From positions 1 through 55,437 of the forward strand of contig CAIWKX010000018.1 in assembly GCA_903913315.1 (NCBI GenBank): a stretch of DNA of 55,437 bases, given 5' to 3'. Source of the DNA: an uncultured Bacteroidota bacterium (GTDB lineage Bacteria > Bacteroidota > Bacteroidia > Flavobacteriales > Flavobacteriaceae). A program made the translations under genes and the position numbers. The notes beneath the pieces are model-generated. The model saw only the letters and a list, made by a program, of their open reading frames with translations, did no database searches and was not told the DNA's origin. Below, piece after piece: positions 9,467 through 18,622 of this stretch (its first letter is position 1; each line of letters starts with the position of its first letter).

Positions 9467-10180
9467 TTACTTTGTATATAAAAAACTTAAATTATATTCT
9501 GCTTCAATTTCTTCTGGGATTTGATTTTGTCTGAATAATCTAGCAGTTAGATTTCCTTTCAAAATTATTTTAACTCCTTTTACATCAAGCCAACTTCCTT
9601 CGCGCAAACCTAAAACGGGAGTAGAATTGAAGGCATGAAATTCTTTGATGCGAGTTTCACGCGTTTCCCCCATATGTTTGCTATGCAAATCAGCATCTAA
9701 ATAATGTGGATTCAAATTGAAAGGAATTGCCCCTAATGTTTTAAAACTTGGAGGATATATTATTGGCATATCATTAGTAGTTTGCATTGAAAGCCCAGTG
9801 ATGTTACTTCCAGCACTTGAGCCTAAATAGGGAGTTCCATCTTCAATAACTTTTGTTAAAACTTCCATTACATTATTTTGATACAACTGTGTTACCAACA
9901 AAAAGGTATTTCCACCGCCAGTAAAAATTCCTTGTGCATTTTGAATAGCTTCTATTGGATTTTCAAAGGTATGCAAGCCAACAACTTTTTTACCGATTAT
10001 AGAAAAAGCTATTTGAACTCGTTCAGTGTATTCATCATGTGATATTCCTCCTGGACGAGCATAAGGAATAAAAATAATGGTTTCGCAGTTGATAAAATGT
10101 TCTACTAAAGTCGGTAATAAATACTCTAAATAACCACCGCCATGAAGAGTTGAAGTACTTGCTATAATTAGGTTTTTCAT
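9467..10180 (-). CDS. pepE: Dipeptidase E (peptidase S51)
   Basis: This 237-residue cytoplasmic serine dipeptidase is expected to hydrolyse Asp-Xaa dipeptides. It has the family segment FTGGGNTF (about 87-94), the nucleophile in GSSAGSN (Ser122) and a downstream NPHYLD segment supplying His. The length matches PepE. It is monocistronic and begins with ATG about 55 bases from the divergent neighbour's first possible start. Confidence 0.93.
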   Translation of the reverse strand: MKNLIIASTSTLHGGGYLEYLLPTLVEHFINCETIIFIPYARPGGISHDEYTERVQIAFSIIGKKVVGLHTFENPIEAIQNAQGIFTGGGNTFLLVTQLYQNNVMEVLTKVIEDGTPYLGSSAGSNITGLSMQTTNDMPIIYPPSFKTLGAIPFNLNPHYLDADLHSKHMGETRETRIKEFHAFNSTPVLGLREGSWLDVKGVKIILKGNLTARLFRQNQIPEEIEAEYNLSFLYTK

Positions 10181-10301
10181 TCTTAATATAAATTTTCATC
10201 AAATTTACAAATTATTAATTAACATAAATTTATAATTGTATTGGCTAATTTTTTGGAAGTCTATAAGATACATTTACAAAGTCAACAGCGAACTTTTTAT
10301 T

Positions 10302-11054
10302 TTGAAAAAAATTAAAACACTGGTCTTATTCTTATTTATCATTGCTTTTGCACAAGGGCAAAACACCTCATTTCCCCAAAAATTAAATGGGAAAATTATT
10401 GCTGATTATAGCGATTTAGAAGGTGTTTATATAATAAATCTAAAATCTGAAAAGTCAACAACTACTGAACGAGGAGGTTATTTTTCTATCAATGCCAACA
10501 TCGGTGATACCTTGATGTTTTCCGCCATCCAATTTAGAGGTCTAAAAGTTAAACTCAAAGAAGAAGATTTTCGAAAAGAACTACTGTTTATAAAATTAGA
10601 GTGCTTAGTTAGGATGTTAGACGAAGTTAGAATTAATGAATATAAAAACATTAATGAATATTCTCTTGGTATCGTATCCTCGCATTTAAAGCACTATACA
10701 CCTGCAGAGCGTAAATTAGCTGTGGCAACTGGAACTGATGCGCAATTTGGAACGAATACCTCTTTTTCTTTTGATCCACTTCTTAACTGGATGTCGGGAA
10801 GAACTTCGATGCTTAAAAAAGAATTAGAGGTTGAGAAAAAGGAAACTTTAATGGATAAAATTAATGGTTGGTATGAGGATAAATACTTTATACAAACGCT
10901 AAAAATACCTGAGGATTATGTGAAAGGGTTTAAATATTATATAATTCAAGACGCCAAATTTGTCGAATCAATGAAGGCTAAAAATAGAACAATGGCAACT
11001 TTTATCATGAATGAATTAGCTGTGAATTATTTGCAGCTTTTAAAAGAAAAATAA
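10302..11054 (+). CDS. Secreted protein with CarboxypepD_reg-like domain, unknown function
   Basis: This exported protein of about 250 residues has its signal peptide ending near AFAQGQ. TTG at 10302 is preferred because it immediately precedes the KKIKTLVLF signal peptide; an upstream in-frame TTG at 10236 would add 22 atypical residues. Residues of about 25-110 resemble the carboxypeptidase regulatory-like beta-sandwich (GKIIADYSDLEGVYIINL, TERGGYFSINANIGD). The next gene is a paralogue, and the pair lies just upstream of DUF6702 and an M1 peptidase. The role is unknown. Confidence 0.75.
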   Translation: MKKIKTLVLFLFIIAFAQGQNTSFPQKLNGKIIADYSDLEGVYIINLKSEKSTTTERGGYFSINANIGDTLMFSAIQFRGLKVKLKEEDFRKELLFIKLECLVRMLDEVRINEYKNINEYSLGIVSSHLKHYTPAERKLAVATGTDAQFGTNTSFSFDPLLNWMSGRTSMLKKELEVEKKETLMDKINGWYEDKYFIQTLKIPEDYVKGFKYYIIQDAKFVESMKAKNRTMATFIMNELAVNYLQLLKEK

Positions 11055-11116
11055 GTATTTCATCTTTTGAAAGATAAAAAATCGTAAATTTAGGGTACTA
11101 TAAATACCAATTCAAA

Positions 11117-11857
11117 ATGAAAAGTAATTTTAATATTTTAGTATTATTTTTTTTCTCCCAAATTTGTTTGTCTCAAACAGGCATTAGAAAACTACTTCAT
11201 GGTCAGGTGATGAATGATTCTATTAAAGTTGAAAATGTTATTGTTTTTAATGTTAATTCAAAAACAGGAAAAGTTATACGTTTTGATGGTTCGTTCGAAA
11301 TAAATGCAAGAGAAAGAGATACTCTTGTTTTTTCTAGTTTGTCTTTTAAGTCATTAAAATTAGTGCTTACTGAAAAACAATTGGAAGAATCTCCATTAAT
11401 AGTAAAGCTTGACATTTTTTACAATCAACTTAAAGAAGTTGTCATTGATAAGAATAAATCACATCCTATAAGTGGCAATACTCAAAAAATTGTTGATAAA
11501 CAGTATTTTGATGATCAACAATCTTCTCCAAAAAATGATTTTGTTTATGATGGAACCACTAATGGAGTTAATTTTGTTCAATTATACAAAGACGTTATTA
11601 GGGTGCTTAAGAAAAAAAATCCCAAAAAATCTGATTTTACAACTGAAGTAAATTTTACAGAAGTGGCTATGCAAAGAATAAAATACAGTTTTTATACAAA
11701 CACACTTAAACTCAAAGACGAAGAAATTAAGCTTTTTCTAGTGTATTGTGAAAATGATTCCAAATCTAAATCAATAATGAAAACGAAATCTGATTTTGAA
11801 TTGATGGATTTTATGATTGAAAAAAATAAGGAGTTTAAAGGTTTGAAACACTCATAA
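11117..11857 (+). CDS. Secreted protein with CarboxypepD_reg-like domain (paralogue of upstream gene)
   Basis: This 246-residue protein has a signal peptide ending near ICLSQ and the same plan as its upstream neighbour: HGQVMNDSIKVENVIVFN, then GSFEINARERDTLVFSS. The shared layout and adjacency point to tandem duplication. It is followed at once by the DUF6702 gene, so 10302-14674 may be one transcription unit. The C-terminal half is charged and unrecognised. Confidence 0.78.
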   Translation: MKSNFNILVLFFFSQICLSQTGIRKLLHGQVMNDSIKVENVIVFNVNSKTGKVIRFDGSFEINARERDTLVFSSLSFKSLKLVLTEKQLEESPLIVKLDIFYNQLKEVVIDKNKSHPISGNTQKIVDKQYFDDQQSSPKNDFVYDGTTNGVNFVQLYKDVIRVLKKKNPKKSDFTTEVNFTEVAMQRIKYSFYTNTLKLKDEEIKLFLVYCENDSKSKSIMKTKSDFELMDFMIEKNKEFKGLKHS

Positions 11858-11860
11858 GTG

Positions 11861-12364
11861 ATGAAGAAAAGAATTGCATTAAACACTTTATTATTGTTGT
11901 TATTTGTCCTGCTAACCTCAATGGAGGCTCATAAATTTTACTCTTCAATATATCAAATAAATTATGTGCCTCAAAAGAAAATGATTCAAATTACATCACG
12001 TATTTTTATTGATGATTTGAATAATGCTCTTGAAAAACGATTTCACTTTAAATACAATATTGGGACTGATAAAGAAACACCACAAGATGAAATGGCAATG
12101 CAGAAGTATTTAGCAGAAAAATTTTCTTTAAAAGTTAATGGAATTTTAAAGCCAATGATTTTTAGAAGTAAAGAAGTAGAAGCTAACGTTTTAATATGCT
12201 ATTTCAGAATAAATGCTATTTCAAAAATCACGAAACTTGAAATAGAAAATAGTGCTTTAACCGAATTGAATTCTGAACAACAAAATATTATTCAAGCCAA
12301 TATTTCAGGCGAAAAGCAAAGTTTACTGCTTACTTCAGATAATTTTAAAGGAATGTTAAAGTAG
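11861..12364 (+). CDS. DUF6702 family exported protein
   Basis: This 167-residue protein starts MKKRIALN with a short signal segment and a MEAHKFYSS stretch typical of DUF6702 proteins that accompany M1 peptidases in Flavobacteria. ATG at 11861 is chosen over the GTG directly before it (11858). It starts three bases after the upstream stop and 60 bases before the M1 gene. Its function is unknown; the genetic link with the peptidase is the only clue. Confidence 0.75.
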   Translation: MKKRIALNTLLLLLFVLLTSMEAHKFYSSIYQINYVPQKKMIQITSRIFIDDLNNALEKRFHFKYNIGTDKETPQDEMAMQKYLAEKFSLKVNGILKPMIFRSKEVEANVLICYFRINAISKITKLEIENSALTELNSEQQNIIQANISGEKQSLLLTSDNFKGMLK

Positions 12365-12424
12365 TTTCTATCTAAAATACTTCTATAAAAAAGAGTACTT
12401 TTATATCCTTAAAGTGAATAAGGT

Positions 12425-14674
12425 ATGAAATGTAATTTTGCTATTTTTAAATTTGGTTTTTTATTGTTGTCTCTTAGTCTTTTTGCTCAAGAAACTGCAA
12501 AACCAAAAAACCAAAGCGAAAAGAATCCAGATAAATTCAAACAAATGTATGATTTGTTAGCAACGCCTAACATGTATCGTACTGCTTCTGGCGCTCCAGG
12601 ACCAGAATATTATCAGCAGCAAGCCGATTATAAAATTGATGTAGAACTTGATGATAAAAATACAAAATTGTATGGTCAAGAAACCATCACGTATACCAAT
12701 AATGCTAAAGAATCGCTTGAATATCTCTGGATTCAATTAGATCAAAATCAACAATCAAGAAAATCACTCACTCCCTTGGAAAACGGAAATGAAACAGATC
12801 CAGCCATTGGTGTTCAAGGTTTTTCAAGAAAATATCTTGAAGCTCATTTTGATGGAGGGTTCAATATTGATTATGTAAAAGATATTTTTGGAAAACCAAT
12901 ACCATATACCATAAACCAAACGATGATGCGTGTGGAATTGCCTAAAGTATTAAAACATGGTGAAAAAATTTCATTATCAATAAAATGGAATTATCTAATT
13001 AATAATTACACTTTGGATGGTGGTCGTTCTGGTTATGAACATTTTGATAAAGACGGGAATAATTTATACATCATTGCTCAATTTTATCCTCGAATGGCAG
13101 TCTATAATGATGTGGAAGGATGGCAGAATATGCAGTTTTGGGGAGCAGGGGAATTTGCTTTACCGTTTGGGAATTTTGAAGTAAATATAACAGTTCCAGC
13201 CGATCATATTTTGGAAGCTACTGGGAATTTGCTTAATAGAGCTGAAGTTTTTACACCGACACAATTAGCTCGCTATACTCAAGCAGAAAAATCATTTGAT
13301 ACTCCTGTAATTGTGGTAACACAAGCCGAAGCTGAAGCTGCCGAAAAAGGATTTTCAGATAAGAAAAAAACATGGAAATTTAAAGCTGAAAATGTTCGTG
13401 ATTTTGCAATCTCCACTTCAAGAAAATTTATTTATGATGCTATGGCTGTAAAAACTGGTAATACAACAGCTATGGCAATTTCTCTATATCCTAAAGAAGG
13501 TAATCCTCTTTGGGAACAATATTCAACTCGAATGATTGCGCATACTTTAAAAAGCTATTCTAGCTATACTTTTGATTATCCTTACCCGAAAGCTGTCTCT
13601 ATTAATGCACGTGATCAAGGGATGGAGTACCCTATGATTTGTTGGAATTTTGGCCGGCCAGATGCCGACGGAAAATATACGGATCAAGGTAAATATGGAA
13701 TGTTGGGTGTGATTTGTCATGAAGTGGGGCATAATTTCTTTCCAATGATTGTTAACTCAGACGAGCGGCAATGGACATGGATGGATGAAGGGTTAAATAC
13801 TTTTATGGAATATTTGGCAGAAATGTCATTCGATTCTAAATTTCCTTCACGTCGTGGACCAGCAAAATATATTGTACCCTATATGAGTGGCGATCAAAAA
13901 GGATTGGAACCTATTATGACCAATTCGGAAAGTATTCGTCAATTTGGAAATAATGCCTACGGAAAACCTGCTACCGCTTTAAACATTCTTCGTGAAACTG
14001 TTATGGGTCATGAATTGTTTGACTATGCATTTAAAACTTACGCTAATCGTTGGAAATATAAACATCCTACTCCTGAAGATTTCTTCAGAACTATGGAAGA
14101 TGCTTCGGCCGTTGATTTGGATTGGTTTTGGAGAGGTTGGTTTTACACCACAGACGCTAATGATATAGGTATTAAAAAAGTTAAAAAATATTATGTTAGC
14201 AACACACCTTCAAAAGAAGTAACAGAATTTATGAAAAAACAGAGACGTCGTGACACCAACCCAGGTCCTATGGTCTATATGATCGCAGAAGGAAGTGAAG
14301 ACTATAAATCAGAAATGAACAAACCTTTTAAAATTGAAGAGTATAAGGACTTGAATGACTATGTAAATGAACATTTTACAGCAGAAGAAAGAGCAAAATT
14401 GAATCAGCCTAAATATTTTTATCAAGTTACTTTTGATAAGCCTGGAGGATTAGTAATGCCAATTATTGTTGAATTGACTTATGAAGATGGCTCTACAGAA
14501 ACACAAACTTTCCCAGCTCAAATATGGAGAATGAATGACAAGGAAGTTAGTCGAACTTTTGCTTGTCAAAAAGAGATTGCTAAAATTCAAATTGACCCAA
14601 AATTAGAAACAGCAGATATTGATACCTCAAATAATACTTGGCCAAAAGAAGAAGTAAAATCAAAATTTGATTAA
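12425..14674 (+). CDS. M1 family metallopeptidase
   Basis: This 749-residue exported protein has a signal peptide ending near FAQE. It carries the gluzincin motif HEVGH (His432, Glu433, His436) with the third zinc ligand Glu455 in MDEG, a normal 18-residue spacing. N-terminal aminopeptidase-N-like beta domain features are present, including YEHFDKDG and DQGMEYPMI as the GxMEN-like substrate-binding segment (here GMEYP). It is expected to act as a periplasmic or surface aminopeptidase. It follows DUF6702 in the same direction. Confidence 0.94.
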   Translation: MKCNFAIFKFGFLLLSLSLFAQETAKPKNQSEKNPDKFKQMYDLLATPNMYRTASGAPGPEYYQQQADYKIDVELDDKNTKLYGQETITYTNNAKESLEYLWIQLDQNQQSRKSLTPLENGNETDPAIGVQGFSRKYLEAHFDGGFNIDYVKDIFGKPIPYTINQTMMRVELPKVLKHGEKISLSIKWNYLINNYTLDGGRSGYEHFDKDGNNLYIIAQFYPRMAVYNDVEGWQNMQFWGAGEFALPFGNFEVNITVPADHILEATGNLLNRAEVFTPTQLARYTQAEKSFDTPVIVVTQAEAEAAEKGFSDKKKTWKFKAENVRDFAISTSRKFIYDAMAVKTGNTTAMAISLYPKEGNPLWEQYSTRMIAHTLKSYSSYTFDYPYPKAVSINARDQGMEYPMICWNFGRPDADGKYTDQGKYGMLGVICHEVGHNFFPMIVNSDERQWTWMDEGLNTFMEYLAEMSFDSKFPSRRGPAKYIVPYMSGDQKGLEPIMTNSESIRQFGNNAYGKPATALNILRETVMGHELFDYAFKTYANRWKYKHPTPEDFFRTMEDASAVDLDWFWRGWFYTTDANDIGIKKVKKYYVSNTPSKEVTEFMKKQRRRDTNPGPMVYMIAEGSEDYKSEMNKPFKIEEYKDLNDYVNEHFTAEERAKLNQPKYFYQVTFDKPGGLVMPIIVELTYEDGSTETQTFPAQIWRMNDKEVSRTFACQKEIAKIQIDPKLETADIDTSNNTWPKEEVKSKFD

Positions 14675-14682
14675 GAAGTTTG

Positions 14683-14690
14683 TAACTTTG
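14683..14690 (+). promoter_or_regulatory. -7 box of the tatA-like gene
   Basis: TAACTTTG lies 23 bases before the ATG at 14714 and fits TAnnTTTG. The -33 element is not clear. Confidence 0.5.
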
Positions 14691-14713
14691 CAATTCATTA
14701 AATATCAAAGATT

Positions 14714-15070
14714 ATGTTTGGAATAGGAGGAGGAGAATTCATCTTCATCATTTTTGTAGCACTTATGCTTTTTGGAACAGATAAGTTGCCTGAAGCGGCT
14801 CGTACTTTTGGTAAAATTATGGCAAATTTAAAACATGCTACAAATGAAATAAAAACAGAAATTCAAAAAAGTGCTGATGTTCAAGAAATAAGTGACTCTT
14901 TAAAACAAGTTACCTCGTCGTTTACAGAAGAAGTTGCTAAAGTGAAAGAAAGTGTAGTACCACCAAATTTAGGCATGGGAGAAGATGTTTTTAAAGGGGC
15001 AACCGAAACCTTTGCAAAGGCAAAGGATGACATTGAAGATATAACAGGACCTGTTAAACGTCAAATGTAA
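14714..15070 (+). CDS. Twin-arginine translocase subunit, TatA/TatB family
   Basis: This 118-residue protein has one N-terminal membrane segment (about 5-21), the FG hinge at about 21-22, LPE and an amphipathic helix (AARTFGKIMANLK), then a charged tail longer than that of a typical TatA. It is expected to form the Tat protein-conducting oligomer or receptor in the inner membrane. A TatA or TatB role cannot be decided from sequence. Its stop overlaps the next start by one base, so it is cotranscribed with the PAP2 gene. Confidence 0.9.
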   Translation: MFGIGGGEFIFIIFVALMLFGTDKLPEAARTFGKIMANLKHATNEIKTEIQKSADVQEISDSLKQVTSSFTEEVAKVKESVVPPNLGMGEDVFKGATETFAKAKDDIEDITGPVKRQM

Positions 15071-15633
15071 TGTTGGATAAAATAATTGCTTTAGATAAAG
15101 AATTATTGATTTTTTTGAATGGATTGGGTTCTCCAACATTTGATAATTTGTGGTTGATGATTACCAAACAATTTTATTGGACTCCATTTTTTCTTTTTTT
15201 GGCTTACTTAGTTTATAAAAAAATGGGAATAAAGAAATTGGGAATTATAATTCTTTTTATTGCTGTTATTTTGTTGTGTTGCAATACTTGTGTTGAATTT
15301 TTCAAAACTTCTGTTCATAGAATACGCCCGTGTAATGATTCTGAGATCAAACATATTATAAGAATTGTACATCAAACTGATACCTATAGCTTTTTTTCTG
15401 GACATGCCTCCAATTCGATGGCAACAATGCTATTTTTGTATTTAATTTTAAAAAAATACTATAAATATATCTTTTTGATATTCCTCTATCCATTGATTTT
15501 TGCCTACAGTCGCATCTATCTTGGAGTTCATTTTCCAACAGATATTTTAATGGGCTACATTTTTGGTGCTTCTTTTGGGGTGCTTTTTTATGCTGTTTAT
15601 AAAAAATACTTCTCCAAAATTAAAGCACTCTAG
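15070..15633 (+). CDS. PAP2 family phosphatase (membrane)
   Basis: This 187-residue integral membrane protein has about five hydrophobic segments and the three acid-phosphatase motifs: KTSVHRIRP, then SFFSGHASN, then SRIYLGVHFPTD. Members dephosphorylate lipid phosphates such as undecaprenyl pyrophosphate or phosphatidylglycerophosphate; the substrate here is not determined. Its start overlaps the tatA-like stop, and its 3' end overlaps that of the O-methyltransferase gene by 14 bases. Confidence 0.93.
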   Translation: MLDKIIALDKELLIFLNGLGSPTFDNLWLMITKQFYWTPFFLFLAYLVYKKMGIKKLGIIILFIAVILLCCNTCVEFFKTSVHRIRPCNDSEIKHIIRIVHQTDTYSFFSGHASNSMATMLFLYLILKKYYKYIFLIFLYPLIFAYSRIYLGVHFPTDILMGYIFGASFGVLFYAVYKKYFSKIKAL

Positions 15634-16261
15634 TTACCGTCAACCCATCACGAATAGGCAATAAAACAGTTTCTACTCTAGGGTCGGCATTCACAATTTG
15701 ATTGTATTCCAATAAAATTTTTGTACTCGTATCTTTTGGATTTAACTTTTCCAAAACCTTTCCACTCCAAAGCACATTGTCTGAAAGAATAATTCCTCCT
15801 TGGCTCATCATCGGAACTATCATATTAAAATAATTTATATAATTTTCCTTATCAGCATCAATAAAAACTAAATCATATCTTTTATTTAAAGTTGGAATAA
15901 TTTCCAACGCATCTCCCAAATGTGCAGTAATTTGATTTTTCCAAGGTGATAAATCAAAATATTTTTGCTGAATAGTGACCAATTCTTTTTTAATATCAAT
16001 GGTGTCTAAGGTCCCCTCTTTTGATAAACCTTCTGCTAAACACAAAGCAGCATAGCCCGTATAGGTACCAATTTCAAGAATATGCTTTGGGTGAATAATT
16101 TTTGATAACATACTCAACACACGACCTTGAAAATGCCCACTCAACATTCTGGGTTGCAGAATTTTTTGATGCGTTTCCTTAAATAATTTCACCAACAATT
16201 CTGGTTCGTGTTGCGAATGTTGTTCTACGTAGTTTTCCAATTCTTCTGAGATGAAATGCAT
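15620..16261 (-). CDS. SAM-dependent O-methyltransferase (class I, CCoAOMT-like)
   Basis: This 213-residue protein has the SAM-binding motif EIGTYTGYAA (about 80-90), the acidic DTIDI, the metal/catalytic segment FIDADKENY and a later SDNVLWSGKV. These mark the caffeoyl-CoA/catechol O-methyltransferase-like family. The substrate in Flavobacteria is unknown. It is probably cytoplasmic. Its 3' end overlaps the PAP2 gene. Confidence 0.9.
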   Translation of the reverse strand: MHFISEELENYVEQHSQHEPELLVKLFKETHQKILQPRMLSGHFQGRVLSMLSKIIHPKHILEIGTYTGYAALCLAEGLSKEGTLDTIDIKKELVTIQQKYFDLSPWKNQITAHLGDALEIIPTLNKRYDLVFIDADKENYINYFNMIVPMMSQGGIILSDNVLWSGKVLEKLNPKDTSTKILLEYNQIVNADPRVETVLLPIRDGLTVTRVL

Positions 16262-16327
16262 TTTATTCTAATTTTTGGACAAATTTACAAATAACCCAAC
16301 GCAAATAACCAAATCAACAAATTGTTT

Positions 16328-16335
16328 TACCTTTG
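16328..16335 (+). promoter_or_regulatory. -7 box of rlmN
   Basis: TACCTTTG matches TAnnTTTG and ends only four bases before the first ATG (16340). Transcription would start at or next to the start codon, implying a leaderless or nearly leaderless mRNA and ruling out the in-frame TTG at 16322 as start. Confidence 0.6.
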
Positions 16336-16339
16336 CTCA

Positions 16340-17377
16340 ATGATGGAGAAAAAAGACATACGAGCTATATCCAAAGAGCAACTTAGAGATTTTTTTGTTG
16401 CCAACGGTGATAAGCCTTTTCGTGGCAATCAAGTTTATGAGTGGTTATGGAGTAAAGGAGCGCATAGTTTTGAAGACATGACGAATGTTTCTAAGGAAAC
16501 TCGTGCAATGCTCGAAGCTAATTTTGTCATCAATCATATCAAAGTAGATCAAATGCAACGCAGTGAAGATGGAACAGTGAAAAATGCTGTCCGATTGCAT
16601 GATGGATTAGTGGTGGAGAGTGTGTTAATTCCTACTAATACTCGAACTACAGCTTGTGTTTCGTCTCAAGTAGGTTGTAGTTTGGATTGTAATTTTTGTG
16701 CTACAGCCCGGTTGAAAAGAATGCGAAATTTAGAGCCTGGCGAAATTTACGACCAGGTACTTGCCATCGATAATGAAAGTAAATTGTATCACAATCGTCC
16801 GCTTTCTAATATTGTTTTTATGGGGATGGGGGAGCCATTGATGAATTATAACAATGTTATCAAAGCCATAGATAGGATCACTTCAGAGGAAGGTTTAGCG
16901 ATGTCTCCAAAACGAATCACTGTTTCTACTTCTGGAATTCCCAAAATGATTAAAAAGATGGCGGATGATGAGGTCAAATTTAAATTGGCAGTGTCCTTAC
17001 ATTCGGCTATTGACGATGTTCGGGCACGAATTATGCCGTTCAGTAAAAACTTTCCACTAGCCGAATTACGGGAATCGTTAGAATATTGGTATCGAAAAAC
17101 CAAAAGCAAAATCACTTATGAATATGTGGTTTGGGGAGGAATTAACGACAATCAAGAAGCCGTCGATGCTTTAGTGAAATTTTGTAAATATGTTCCGTGT
17201 AAGGTTAATTTAATTGAATACAATCCGATTGATGATGGAGAATTTCAGCAAGCATCCGATGAAGCCATCAATTTATACATTAAAGAATTATCTAAGCACA
17301 ATATAGTAGCTAAATTGAGACGCAGTAGAGGAAAAGATATTGATGCTGCTTGTGGTCAATTGGCAAATAAATCATAG
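16340..17377 (+). CDS. rlmN: Dual-specificity 23S rRNA A2503 / tRNA A37 C2-methyltransferase
   Basis: This radical-SAM enzyme methylates C2 of adenosine 2503 in 23S rRNA and A37 in some tRNAs. It has about 345 residues, normal for RlmN. The CxxxCxxC iron-sulphur motif is in GCSLDCNFCATA, the SAM region in MGMGEPLMNY, and the C-terminal catalytic Cys in AACGQLA. Two ATGs, 16340 and 16343, are possible. It is monocistronic, opposite the O-methyltransferase gene. Confidence 0.96.
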   Translation: MMEKKDIRAISKEQLRDFFVANGDKPFRGNQVYEWLWSKGAHSFEDMTNVSKETRAMLEANFVINHIKVDQMQRSEDGTVKNAVRLHDGLVVESVLIPTNTRTTACVSSQVGCSLDCNFCATARLKRMRNLEPGEIYDQVLAIDNESKLYHNRPLSNIVFMGMGEPLMNYNNVIKAIDRITSEEGLAMSPKRITVSTSGIPKMIKKMADDEVKFKLAVSLHSAIDDVRARIMPFSKNFPLAELRESLEYWYRKTKSKITYEYVVWGGINDNQEAVDALVKFCKYVPCKVNLIEYNPIDDGEFQQASDEAINLYIKELSKHNIVAKLRRSRGKDIDAACGQLANKS

Positions 17378-17604
17378 CTCCCTTTTTTATTTACTTAGTA
17401 CTTTCATGTTCCTAAGTTAGATTTAATTCCGTCACAAATGATATTATATTAAAGAAATTTAATAATTTATCATAGAAATTTATAGAAAAGGGATCGTCAC
17501 TTGTACTAAATCAGAGGATTTATTTTTTTAAATTTGATCAAAATAGTTAAATAATTGACTTAAATTTGTGAAGGTATTTACCGTTTCCGGAATTAAATTA
17601 AATA

Positions 17605-17635
17605 AAAAAAACGTCCTAAATTTTGGACGTTTTTC
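17605..17635. terminator. Terminator downstream of the 17660 lipoprotein gene
   Basis: AAAACGTCC and GGACGTTTT form a stem around an eight-base loop with A and T tails on both sides, so it can serve the minus-strand lipoprotein gene and also rlmN. The rest of 17378-17604 shows no gene. Confidence 0.85.
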
Positions 17636-17659
17636 TTTTATTAAATAAAGCAGATGAAT

Positions 17660-18511
17660 TTAGAATGTGTGACTTACAGCAGTTCCGCCATCAATTGAAA
17701 CGGTATAAATGTTGTCACAAGTACCTGATCCATAGTCAATATCAGCATAGTGATTTGTATTGCTGATATGAATTGTTCCTTGTACTAATTTGTTTACAGG
17801 ACAATTAGCGATGTCAAATTTCAAAGGATTTGTAATAGTTAAATTGTGAGAGTTTCCATCAGGTTTAGTTGTTGTCCAAGTTCCGCTTACCAAATAAATA
17901 TTATCATCCATAGTAACCGTTGTGAAACCAGCAATAAGTTCTCTTGTTCTAGTCCCTACTCTTGTATATGTTCCTAAAGTTGGGAAAGTAACTGACATAT
18001 TCATGTCCATTACGTATACAGGGTGAGGAGTGGCTAAAGCAGAAGTAGCTTGTTTAGTTCTAGTAATGGTTCTCGTACCTTGAACTAAATTATCGTTGTG
18101 ATAAAAATTATTGAATGAATATGTGATAACATAAGATTGATCTGTAAAGTTTACACTTCCGCTAACTATAATTTGTCCTTTTAAAACGTTTCCGTTTGGC
18201 ATTGCACATCCTGTAGTTCCAAAATCTACAGTTCTAGTCCAAGTGTTTCCAGTAACAACTAATGTTGATGTAGCACAAGCAGGTAATACTGATTCTGATG
18301 CAGCAGATGATTTTCCTGTTGCTGAAGTGTTTTGAGCAAAATATTGCGACTCAACTACGTCTTCCACATCGTTAGAAACTTGATCCATTTTTGCATGAGT
18401 AGCAACATCAGTTGAAGAAATACCTTGATCAGTACTACTTTGACTATCTTTCGAACAACTAACCGTGAACAAAGACAAAACTAATCCTAGAAATAAAATT
18501 TTTGTTTTCAT
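17660..18511 (-). CDS. Predicted lipoprotein, unknown function
   Basis: This 283-residue protein has a clear lipobox (FTVSC, Cys19) followed by a low-complexity Ser/Thr/Asp linker. The mature part is Thr-rich and beta-strand-like, with CATS, TGCAMPNGN, ANCPVNK and SGTCDN segments that could form disulphides. No domain was recognised. It is expected on a periplasmic or surface membrane leaflet. It is monocistronic, with its own terminator, and divergent from the polyprenyl synthase gene. Confidence 0.75.
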   Translation of the reverse strand: MKTKILFLGLVLSLFTVSCSKDSQSSTDQGISSTDVATHAKMDQVSNDVEDVVESQYFAQNTSATGKSSAASESVLPACATSTLVVTGNTWTRTVDFGTTGCAMPNGNVLKGQIIVSGSVNFTDQSYVITYSFNNFYHNDNLVQGTRTITRTKQATSALATPHPVYVMDMNMSVTFPTLGTYTRVGTRTRELIAGFTTVTMDDNIYLVSGTWTTTKPDGNSHNLTITNPLKFDIANCPVNKLVQGTIHISNTNHYADIDYGSGTCDNIYTVSIDGGTAVSHTF

Positions 18512-18607
18512 ATTTACTTTTTTTTAATGGTTGTGAACTGTTTGACTACAATACTACAAAAAGGTTTAATACGTTTGTAAATTATTTTTCAAATTGTATG
18601 ATTGTTG

Positions 18608-18615
18608 TATCTTTG
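18608..18615 (+). promoter_or_regulatory. -7 box of the polyprenyl synthase gene
   Basis: TATCTTTG (TAnnTTTG) ends seven bases before the ATG at 18623, implying a very short leader. Confidence 0.55.
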
Positions 18616-18622
18616 AGCAATA

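Noticed and set aside
10236..10301. Upstream TTG start for the CarboxypepD_reg-like protein
   Set aside because: It would place 22 residues ahead of a clear signal peptide; TTG 10302 fits better.
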